NCBI GenBank assembly: GCA_004519485.1 | Contig: CP038112.1 | Coordinates: 434,001 to 498,000 of the forward strand | Reading direction: 5' to 3' | Length of the DNA: 64,000 nucleotides | Source of the DNA: Nannochloropsis oceanica | Lineage: Eukaryota > Sar > Eustigmatophyceae > Eustigmatales > Monodopsidaceae | Shown: piece after piece, positions 32,201-40,346 of the stretch | Position numbering within the stretch: the stretch's first letter is position 1 | Layout of the letters: every line of letters begins with the position of its first letter | Made by a program: the position numbers and the translations under genes | The notes under the pieces: generated by a model | Database searches by the model: none | What the model was told of the DNA's origin: nothing | The model's input: the letters and a program-made list of their open reading frames with translations, nothing else

Positions 32201-32584
32201 GGGGGAGGAAGAGGAGGTAGTACTCGCGGGAGGAGAAGGCGGACTGCGCCACCCTCGACCTCGTCTTCGGATAATGGTGGTTGCTCGGGAGGGGGTGGGG
32301 GAAAGAGGGGAGGAGGGGCGGCGGGCAAGCTTCGAGCGGCAGCAGCGGCATCGGGCAGAAGAAAATCATCGGGGCGGGCGCTGATGGAAGAGGAGGAGGA
32401 AAGCGATGAGGGGGCTTCTGTGACGTCTTGTCAGTCAGGAGGGATTAATAACAAGAGAAGTGTCGAGAATATTTTGTCTCTGCCATCCGCGGCGCCGATG
32501 GAGGGAGAGGATGGGGGAGGAGGGGAAGAGGCGGCAGTCAAAGGCAAGGGAAGTGCAGCGAAGGCCAAGAGAAGAAAACGCTGA
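28388..32584 (+). CDS. Large acidic, poly-Q, low-complexity protein with a KOW/Tudor-like segment
   Basis: A single exon of 1398 residues, preceded by ACC ATG. Gly-rich and poly-Pro stretches are followed by a long Gln run (about residues 250-280, with one Lys) and a Pro/Gln linker. The first ordered block (about 560-660) is helical: EFVVAEAERQNLDALYRSL, then TMVKVLQEREKERKVKT and VLHDIVLAFRKRHALV. An acidic EEEEEDSEEEEEE run precedes a small beta-type segment (about 708-740; NEVVLTPEGAEGVIEGI), which looks KOW/Tudor-like. A coiled region (KAEVVKLETIVRRQKQQTDE) and Asp/Glu-rich and Gly-rich tails follow, ending with a basic KAKRRKR that could be a nuclear signal. I do not recognise the family. 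Composition suggests a chromatin or transcription-linked nuclear protein. Confidence 0.75.
29148..29226 (+). repeat. (CAG)n repeat encoding poly-Gln
   Basis: About 20 CAG units, an AAG, then five or six more CAG, in frame in the large acidic protein. The near-pure codon use (CAG only, no CAA) indicates an actively changing microsatellite and not selection for glutamine alone. Confidence 0.92.
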
Positions 32585-33666
32585 GTTAAGAAGTGAAGGA
32601 GAGGAGATTTGGATAGAAAGAGGCTGGCAGACGTGAGAGAGCGGAAGCATAGAAGATGTGTGTCTGTGTCTGTGTGTCTGTGTCTGTGTGTGTGTGTCTG
32701 TGTATATCAGACAAATAGGATCATCCCGGTGGTGATGATAGTCATGGTAGTAGTGTTTGCTGCGAGTGAGATAGCTTCCTAGTTTTGGTCGTTGTTGTTG
32801 TCCTTGGCTTTAGAGCGGGAAACAGAAAGGAAAAGCACGATCTACTCAATTCCCAGCACAAATGATAATGGAGAGATGTATCAATCATCGGGGGATAAAT
32901 GAGGGGGGGACTCTTGATTTGAGCAGAGAAAGAGACAGTCAGACAGGAGGGTAAATAGAAAAAAAATAAAAAATGTGCCCTGCTGACACAAGTGCGGGGA
33001 GAGAGTTCAATCAACTAGCAAAAACAAATTGGAAAACAAAAATTCAAGACACAAAAGAAGAATCAATCAGGCTAAGCATCAGGGGCAACATCACAAGCAG
33101 GAGTACCAGGACGCTAAGGAACCACGAAAATTTGGCTTCGCTTTCCGACACATAAATCGCTCGTGCCTTCTTTCTTCCTTGCTCTCTTTCCTTCTTGTTC
33201 TCGTTCTTCGTGCTGGATTGGCTTTCTTCTTTTTCCACATTTGATTTGCTGACAGTGGCAGAGCAGGTCCTCTTTTGTCCCTTCTGTTATTTCTCCTCTC
33301 CTCCCTCAAACCTTTTTCACGTGTAACTTACACAATTACCACTGCATTCATTCTCCCTTCTGAGCTGATTTTTTCACAAACTTTCCCCCCACTCCTGGCT
33401 AGCCGGTCTATCGATACACCCACATTTAGGCGGTGTGGGCCATTGCCACATTTACATTCTCTTTCTCTTCTTCACTCCCTACTCTGTGTTCGATTTCATT
33501 TTCCACACAATTTCTCGCATACATCCGTACTCAAGGGATCTCTTACTTTTGTTTGACTGAGTCTCATCTCTCTCCTCCTTTATTCTCCTCGCTCGATTCT
33601 TTGCATACAATACGTCTCGACTGCGTGTTCCTCCTGTCATCACTTTCCTCCCTCTCCCTCCCTCCG
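32585..33666. other. Intergenic region between convergent genes, GT repeat
   Basis: About 1.08 kb between the 3' ends of the poly-Q gene and the kinase gene. A GTGTGTCTGTGTCTG repeat lies at 32657-32706. The last 400 bases are pyrimidine-rich. No gene was recognised. Confidence 0.55.
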
Positions 33667-35730
33667 TCACGTGGAAAAGGACCGCAGCGGGGGGGCGTTG
33701 TGGCGCTGATATTGGTGCGAGGACGAGAATGAAAGGGAAGATGAGGAGGGATTCAAGGAAGACGAAGACCGCGCCCGTAGAGGTAACGGTGGGGCTAATG
33801 CGACCACTCTTCCCCCTCCTCCCACCGCTCCTCCTATTGTAGAGCGCATCCCCTGCCGCAAGGACGACGAGGACAGAGATGATAGGCTTGGAGCTCCTCC
33901 TCCAGAGACGGTCGACTGCCCAGGCATTGGCATGGGTGGCGCGGAGCAGATAACCGACCCCGCACCCACCGATGTATGAACGGTCGCCGCCGCAGCAGCC
34001 GCCGGAGCCGCCGCCGCACTATTACTTCTTCGTGAGTTTGAAGCGCTGCTGCTGCTGCTGCAGCTGCAGCTGACAGTACTGCGCCCTCCCCTATTACCAC
34101 TGCCTCCCTCCCTTCTCTCTTCCTCAGTGCCTCCTGTTCGCACCAAATTATCACTTCCATAATCCTTCCTCCCCGGCACTGCTTCGTGATGAATCCAATG
34201 CCTGGTATTCCGCACAGCCTCCGCCAGTGACACTGCCCCCGACTGCCTCAGCCACGGGGCCCCGAGTAAAATCTCGGGTGGCAGCCGTCGCCTCGGGTCC
34301 TTCTGCAATAAATTGTCCAAGAACGCATGAAACTCCGGGGAGAATTTCGGGCCCGCAGGTAAGGTAGGAGGGTCGCTCTCCGTTATCGCTTGAATCATCT
34401 CAATACAACTGCTACTCCGGCTTCTGCTTTTATTCCGCAACTTTTTCAAAGACGTCGCCGCTGCTGCTGCTGTTGTAGCTGCTGCCGGGTCTACTCTGCC
34501 ATCCTTGTCCTCCTCCTCGTCTCCCTCCCCCGCCATGCCGGACTGCAAGTACGGATAGCGGCCCGTAGCGCACTCTATGAGGGTCAACCCCAGGCTCCAG
34601 ATATCCGAGGCATAATCATATGGCTGGTTGCGAATCCGTTCCGGGGACATATATTTAAAGGTGCCCACAAAAGTCCCGCACATCGCCAGGGAGCTCTGCA
34701 ATTCGGCAGAAAGGCCGAAATCTGAAACTTTGACCTCACCGTGACTGTTGATCAGGAGGTTGGAGGGCTTGACGTCGCGATGCACCCGCTTGTCGTGTTT
34801 CAGGTACGCGAGCGCCCAAAGGATTTGAAAGACCATGTTAGCGAGAGGGCGTTCGGGGATGGGGCCCAGTTGGGCTATCAGGTTCGCGAGAGCGCCGCCG
34901 TCCATCATCTCCAAGGCAAGAGTGATGCAGCCTTCCCGATAGAAGGCTCCATAAAAAGAGATGAGGGACGGGCAGGCGGCGTCATACAACGTGCATATCT
35001 CCCGTATCAACTGCGAACGACGAGATTTATCAAACATGTTAATCACCTTTAAAGCCAACCTGGTCCCCGTGGGTTTGTGCACGGCTTCCAGTACTGCGCC
35101 AGTCGCGCCTTTGCCGATAACAGCGCCAATTTCCAGGTCTTCATAAGCCACAGTGAACATCTTGGGATGATCTCGCATGGCCAATCCACGGGCTCCAATC
35201 GCAAGCCCGACCCGATTGTGTGCCCCGCTTCCGCGCAAAAAAACGTTGTCTAGCTCGTCGTTGAAATCAAAGGACTCTTCGATGGTCGAGGCGGCGCCGG
35301 GGATTTCCTCGTCCGTGAGGGTAAGGGAGAGCGACAAGCATGAAGACCGGTCTGAGGCGGCGGACATGGTGCGTTGAAGGTGTAACGACGGGGTAACCGA
35401 AGGCAGGCTCACTGTGCGAGACCCCAGTGATGGTGGGGGTGGCATGGATAGGTGGTGGTTGTCGCGGGTGCCCGGAGGAGACATGAGCGCGAGGGCCCCG
35501 TTGGCGGTCGTCGTGCTCAAAGGAGACACGGATGACAGGGAGTTAGACGAGGCGTCGGCACCACTGTCGGACCAAGCGCTGCTGTCAGCCGTCCTATAGG
35601 ACGACGACGTGCAACGCAAAGGAGGCAGCCACGCCAACGTTCCCAAAGCTACTTGTTCTTGGCGGAGGCGGGACTGTGTGCGTATTGCTTGCCGCCTTGG
35701 CCCTTGCCTATCAAACCAGAGCCTCAACAC
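33667..35730 (-). CDS. MAP kinase kinase (STE7-like), 5' end uncertain
   Basis: The open frame from 35730 has 687 codons but begins at a non-ATG codon. The first in-frame ATG is at 35484 (about 605 residues). An acceptor-like TGGTTTCTAG sits just upstream on the minus strand, so a 5' exon is likely. The kinase domain shows the Gly loop IGKGATGAVLEA, the VAIK-type lysine in LALKVINMFDK, catalytic VHRDVKPSNLLIN, DFGLSAEL, a GTFKYMSPERI activation segment and DIWSLGLTLIECATGRYPY. GTFxYMSPER and SNxLIN are typical of MAPKKs, and the segment SSLAMCGTFVGT has Ser/Thr residues in the usual activation sites. The long N-terminus is Ser-rich; the C-terminus is Ser/Ala/Gly-rich low complexity. The role is the middle tier of a MAPK cascade; the partner MAPK is unknown. 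Confidence 0.9.
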   Translation of the reverse strand: MLRLWFDRQGPRRQAIRTQSRLRQEQVALGTLAWLPPLRCTSSSYRTADSSAWSDSGADASSNSLSSVSPLSTTTANGALALMSPPGTRDNHHLSMPPPPSLGSRTVSLPSVTPSLHLQRTMSAASDRSSCLSLSLTLTDEEIPGAASTIEESFDFNDELDNVFLRGSGAHNRVGLAIGARGLAMRDHPKMFTVAYEDLEIGAVIGKGATGAVLEAVHKPTGTRLALKVINMFDKSRRSQLIREICTLYDAACPSLISFYGAFYREGCITLALEMMDGGALANLIAQLGPIPERPLANMVFQILWALAYLKHDKRVHRDVKPSNLLINSHGEVKVSDFGLSAELQSSLAMCGTFVGTFKYMSPERIRNQPYDYASDIWSLGLTLIECATGRYPYLQSGMAGEGDEEEDKDGRVDPAAATTAAAAATSLKKLRNKSRSRSSSCIEMIQAITESDPPTLPAGPKFSPEFHAFLDNLLQKDPRRRLPPEILLGAPWLRQSGAVSLAEAVRNTRHWIHHEAVPGRKDYGSDNLVRTGGTEEERREGGSGNRGGRSTVSCSCSSSSSASNSRRSNSAAAAPAAAAAATVHTSVGAGSVICSAPPMPMPGQSTVSGGGAPSLSSLSSSSLRQGMRSTIGGAVGGGGRVVALAPPLPLRARSSSSLNPSSSSLSFSSSHQYQRHNAPPLRSFST

Positions 35731-37619
35731 GTGCTAGAAACCAGCCCTGGAGATATGGAGGAGTGAGAAAAATGAACGCGTGAGTACGGTGCACTGGCAA
35801 GATGTGTTCTGCAGCTTGATTCTGCTGCTCTGCCCATCAAATCAACATGCGATGCAAGTGGCAAGCCCCCAACAGCATCTTCCCCCTTCCCAGACTATGG
35901 GCGCCTGCGCTGCCACAGCTTTGGCACAGAACTTCTTATTCGGGAGACCCAGTGGTCGTCTAATGTGAGTGCGTGACGTGCAAACATGAGGATCCAAAGA
36001 TGCTGCCCCGTCGACTGTGAGTTATGTGCTGCGGGAGGCCAACAAAAGTGGGCGATGAAATCCGTCATCGAGGGGACCAGCGAGCGGAACAAGAAAGTCT
36101 TTATTCCCCATCAATGCTTATATGCCCTGCGCGTGGGCGGCTTCGCAAGAAGCAGGGAAAAAAGAGTGCGCGGAGGACGAGGAAGTGCGTGTGTGTATTG
36201 AAATGGGGTATGGAAGGTCAACGAGCCGTGGTGCCGAGAGAAGCCGAGAAGCGCCGGTGCCGCACCGTGCCGTGCTGGCCCATAGTCAAGGCAAGTCCCA
36301 TGTGATATGTGTGTTACACGCCTATCGGACGAAGAAAGGTGGTTGTTGGGTCTGAAGATGGGAATACATACTACATTTTCCCCGATGGTCCTGTGGAGTA
36401 ATGGCGCCTCGACTTGACTTATTTTAAAGTGTTCACTCCGGAACGGGACGTGACCGGGGGGGGAAGAGAAATCACAAATGAGAAGAATCACGAGCTCGTG
36501 CTTTGCAACTGGTTTCATTTAAGTGCGAGAAGCTCATACCTCAATGGAATGAATGAAATGGGTAGTAGGGTGTCTGACGAAATGGCTTAGAGGGAACCGA
36601 AGCCAGGGGTCGAGAGCCGATCTGCCCCCTCCCAGGCCAAAATCCCCCGAATTGTGGAGGCCTCAAATCAAGTCAAATGATAGCGATGATGGATATACAA
36701 ATAAAGATGTCATGATACACAGAATGAGGTGAACATTTTCTTTCTTGTGGACATCCTTGTCGTGCCAGAACGTGTCCGCATAAGAAATCCCCCAATTCGG
36801 AGGGGCGAGGATTCAGTCATATCCCAACACACCCTAAAACTTGCTCATGTGATCAAGAAACGTCTTATATACACGGGCCTTGGAGATAAGAATAAGTTTC
36901 TCCAACCCCAACTCTAATGACATGCGAAGGTTGGTGTCCACACTCGGAAAGGTACTCTCATGAGGAGGAGTGAGAGAAGAGCGAAATAATGCCAATTTTC
37001 GCCATTTCGCCATATCGAACAATCAATTGTTTTTCAATCCTTGGCACTTTTAATTTGAATATTAATGTATCCAGTGTGCTTGCACTCCACGAGTCCAGCT
37101 TTTCCGCACAGTTCTCTTCCAGATTCTTACCGATAGACGTACCCAAGTTGAAATAGCTTGGAGTAAATGGTGGGCTGCGGCTACCTTCCCAAAAGAAACC
37201 TTCGTCACAACCCTGGCTACAAGTGGTTGTGATTTGAGCGGTAAATCACCCATAGATATCGCCTTTACATACACACCTGCGGACGAAACTCAAAAAGGCT
37301 ATCAACGCAATTTTCAGGTTGCTCTCCAGTTCGTTGTCTATTGGTCGCCTCTTGCTAACGGTGTCCATTGACAGGGCGAGTCCTCTCAATCTCTTGCCCT
37401 TCCTTCTTTTGCCTCCTCCTCCTCCTCCTCCTCCTCCTCCTCCTCCTCCTCCATTTCCTCTTCCTACTGCTTCTATTGTCCCTGCTGCTGCTGCTGCTGC
37501 CGCTGCCGCTTCTGCTACTGCTGATGCTGCTGCTGCTCCTCCTTCGTCTCCTGGTTTTTGCTCTTGTAATTCTTGTTCATCATCATCATCATCTTTTTCT
37601 TCAGCTCTCCCCGAACTGC
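35731..37619. other. Long region without a firm gene, CCT and CTG repeats near its end
   Basis: About 1.9 kb. A short plus-strand frame at 35897 (MGACAATALAQNFLFGRPSG) ends at a good donor (AAT|GTGAGT). It could splice to a Cys-rich frame starting near 36000 (CCPVDCELCAAGGQQKW), but this model has no family support. The kinase gene's missing 5' exon may also lie here. At 37417-37451 there is a (CCT)n run and at 37477-37540 a CTG/CTT-rich stretch. The frames crossing them are poly-Leu or poly-Pro artefacts. Confidence 0.4.
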
Positions 37620-38339
37620 TCAAACAGCCAATATTTCCAAGCTCCTGGCGCTGGACCGTCGCTCCTCACTCACCACTGGCTGCTCCTGGGGTGTCCTCAC
37701 AAAGTGTTGCAACCACAAAAAGGAGGCAAACACAGAGGTCATATATATGATAAAACCTAAGCTCTGCCAATCAGCCAAGGATGCGGGGCCCGAAATGAAT
37801 TGCGGCGGTCTCATTTGTAGCATGGCTTCATCCTCCGATGATGTTGCTGCTAACACTGATGGCGATGAAGCGGCAGCGGCAGCAGCTGTAGGTGTCGTGG
37901 GTCCCCAGATGGCCAAAGCGCTGTAGACAAGCATTGCCCACCCTAGCAAATGACAGCAGCCTATTACACCAAAGAAGATAAGAGGCATCCATACCTTCTG
38001 AGCGAAGATGACTACCTCTTTAAACCATTCGAATGCGTCGGAGAGGAGGTGGGAGAGGGAGTATGGCGAGGCAGCCGAAGAAGAGAAAGGTGGAGGAGCG
38101 TTATGTCGGCGGAGCGTGCCTTCCTCCACCTGGACGTACGATGATAGTGGAGACTGACGATAGTAGTGGTTGCGACATGGTAGCGACGACACAGAAACAT
38201 TGGAGGGGGAGATATGAGGGGAAAGCGACGAGGAGGAGGAGTAAGAGGGGGAGGATGAGGAGGATGATATGGAGGAGGGAGCGGTGGGCAGCGAGAAGGA
38301 GGAGGGCAAAAAGGGTACCAGCGCCTCTGGGTCGTCCAT
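37620..38339 (-). CDS. Small membrane protein with Ser-rich N-terminus, unknown
   Basis: 239 residues from the ATG at 38339. The first 80 residues are Ser/Pro-rich and disordered. An amphipathic helix (SHLLSDAFEWFKEVVIFAQK) leads into the first hydrophobic stretch (WMPLIFFGVIGCCHLLGWAML with VYSALAIW). An Ala/Thr/Ser linker follows, then a second stretch (GFIIYMTSVFASFLWL). Two or three membrane passes are likely. The C-terminus is Ser/Arg-rich and short. No family is recognised. The CTG/CCT repeats beyond its stop may have altered or extended an older 3' end. Confidence 0.55.
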   Translation of the reverse strand: MDDPEALVPFLPSSFSLPTAPSSISSSSSSPSYSSSSSLSPHISPSNVSVSSLPCRNHYYRQSPLSSYVQVEEGTLRRHNAPPPFSSSAASPYSLSHLLSDAFEWFKEVVIFAQKVWMPLIFFGVIGCCHLLGWAMLVYSALAIWGPTTPTAAAAAASSPSVLAATSSEDEAMLQMRPPQFISGPASLADWQSLGFIIYMTSVFASFLWLQHFVRTPQEQPVVSEERRSSARSLEILAV

Positions 38340-38853
38340 TGCGTCTTATGCTAGTGTGTGGTGTGTACTGTGCTGGTGTAGGCGGGAAGGGGCAGGTTTT
38401 GAGTCGTATGTGTGTGTGCGACATAACGGTTAGTTCTTGATGACGCGCTGATGATATGCATCGCGATAGGGGAGCCTGCGGGGTCGCATGATCTGAGGCA
38501 CCAGAGGGCAATACCAGCCCAGCCCCTCCACATGTAAGTGCGTCGAAAATGATTTCGTGGCATTGTGCGTGACATCTCGTGCCAGGCACACGATGCAATC
38601 AATCATCAACTCACACAGCTTGACGTTGAAGCCGGCATGTTCCCTTGGCCCATACCATGTATCAATTTTCTCCTCTTGGCCAACAAGAAAGCAAAGATGC
38701 GCAATCGCCATATCAAAATCTAGAGATGAATACTAGACTTTTGCTTTTTGATATGGGCGTGTCCCCATGGCTTCACTCAATTTAATTCTTTAGGGTGTAC
38801 ACAAACGCCTATGATCTCTCCCCTTCTCCACAACCCCCTCTCCCCTTCCAAAA
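38340..38853. other. Intergenic region with one weak small ORF
   Basis: About 510 bases between two minus-strand genes. A minus-strand frame at 38430-38711 (93 residues from an ATG, starting MAIAHLCFLVGQEEKIDTWY) contains several Cys and His residues but no family features. It may be a small gene or chance. Confidence 0.3.
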
Positions 38854-40092
38854 TCAACAAAAGTACCGCCCCGCCACAATGCTCCCAAACACCACCCCGC
38901 CGACCCATTTATTTGATTCAAATCGTGCTGCCAGATTTACCGGATTATTGAGCTCTGCCGTCCCAAGCTGCCACAACAAAGAACACGCCGTCAGACCTGT
39001 GCCCACATTAAAAGGCCATGCCAAATCCGCCTGCACCCCCGTTACCAGCAATCCTCCGATCATCACCGCCGAGAAACCCGCTAGAATAGGCTTAGTTCTG
39101 TCCTCACCGAATGTCAAGGCAGTCGAATGCAGCCCCAGGCGGGCATCATCCTTTTTATCTTGATGCGCGTACAAAGTATCATAAACCATGGTCCAAGCGA
39201 CTGCCGAGGTATACAACGGCAAGATCACCGGCCAATCACATGAGCCATGCGTGGCCGCCCACCCCATCAAAACACCCCAATTAAAGGTAACCCCGAGAAA
39301 AAGCTGAGGATAGTTCGTCCAACGCTTCATCAAAGGGTAAGTCAAAACCAAGGGGACCGAGGCCATGCCCAGGTAAATACTATATTCATTCAACTGCACC
39401 AACACCCCCAATCCCGCCAACAGCTGCGCCCCCAAAAACACAACACCACTCGTTACTGAGATCTCTCCCGAAGTGATGGGCCGGTTCTTGGTCCGCTCTA
39501 CATTCTTGTCTATATCCCGATCCCACAAATCATTGACCGTGCACCCAGCCGAGCGCATCACCACTGTACCCACCCCAACCGCCGTCAAAAGTCCCCAATC
39601 CGGTAAAGTTCCCGGCGCTGCTGCAAGAGCAAGACCCCAGTAGCCTGGCCAGAGCAGGAGGTAGGTGCCGATGGGTTTGTCAACGCGGGCCAGGCGCAGG
39701 TAGGGTTGCATGGCTTTGGGGAAGCGATCGACAAAGGAAGAAGAGGGTGGGGCTGGAGACGATTTTGATGGTGGCGATGGTGCTGCTTGGGGGGACGTGG
39801 AAAATTTGCAATGAAGAGCGGCGAGCAATGAGTTACAGGAGGGCTGATAATAAGAGAGAGGCAGCGTAGTGGCGAGCGCAGGATCGAATGATGGTGGCCT
39901 CCTTCTTCTCTTTTTGCTTCTGTTGCCCCTGTCGCAATCCTTTTTGCCGGTCCAGTTGACAAGCCGATGCACTGGAAAAGACGTTGAAGCATTCGTTGTC
40001 CTGAGCAGCCGCCGGATGCTTGCGTTGCTTGTCATGCAGGCCCTGGATGTTTTCCATGTGCTTATCAATAACCTCCTACATCTTGGCATCAT
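38854..40092 (-). CDS. COQ2: 4-hydroxybenzoate polyprenyltransferase, mitochondrial (ubiquinone pathway)
   Basis: A single exon of 412 residues. The first 125 residues are Arg/Lys/Ser-rich with few acids, as expected for a mitochondrial presequence. The UbiA core begins at YLRLARVDKPIGTYLLLWPG (about 131-150). The first Asp-rich motif is NDLWDRDIDKNVERTKNRP (about 187-205). The second is in YAHQDKKDDARLGLHSTAL. Eight or nine hydrophobic helices follow the family pattern. COQ2 attaches the polyprenyl chain to 4-hydroxybenzoate, the committed membrane step of ubiquinone synthesis in the inner mitochondrial membrane. Length and both metal-binding motifs are normal. The gene is divergent to the carotenoid-isomerase-like gene, with about 250 bases between starts. 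Confidence 0.95.
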   Translation of the reverse strand: MMPRCRRLLISTWKTSRACMTSNASIRRLLRTTNASTSFPVHRLVNWTGKKDCDRGNRSKKRRRRPPSFDPALATTLPLSYYQPSCNSLLAALHCKFSTSPQAAPSPPSKSSPAPPSSSFVDRFPKAMQPYLRLARVDKPIGTYLLLWPGYWGLALAAAPGTLPDWGLLTAVGVGTVVMRSAGCTVNDLWDRDIDKNVERTKNRPITSGEISVTSGVVFLGAQLLAGLGVLVQLNEYSIYLGMASVPLVLTYPLMKRWTNYPQLFLGVTFNWGVLMGWAATHGSCDWPVILPLYTSAVAWTMVYDTLYAHQDKKDDARLGLHSTALTFGEDRTKPILAGFSAVMIGGLLVTGVQADLAWPFNVGTGLTACSLLWQLGTAELNNPVNLAARFESNKWVGGVVFGSIVAGRYFC

Positions 40093-40346
40093 TCTTGAAA
40101 GCGTGCGTGAAACTACAAAGTTGCAAGACCCTCCGCGTCAGCGGGTCCCTTCAGAAAATCTCCTGTGTAGGTGTGAGTGGGTTGATGAGTGAATTGAATG
40201 TATATATGTGTGTGTATGCGTGTGTACAGTCTAGAAAGCGAACGGCAGACGCCATCATCGCTGCAAAAAATTGCTGAAATAAATGCGTGCGTGGCGCATT
40301 TGGACATCCTTAATCCTATTTCCAACCCAAAAACATAGAACAAATT

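Noticed and set aside
35897-36201. A possible two-exon small gene starting MGACAAT
   Set aside because: The donor is good, but the acceptor is only guessed and the peptide matches no family known to me.
37246-37750. Frames with poly-Gly, poly-Pro and poly-Leu on both strands
   Set aside because: They come from CCT and CTG repeats and have no ATG in a usable place.
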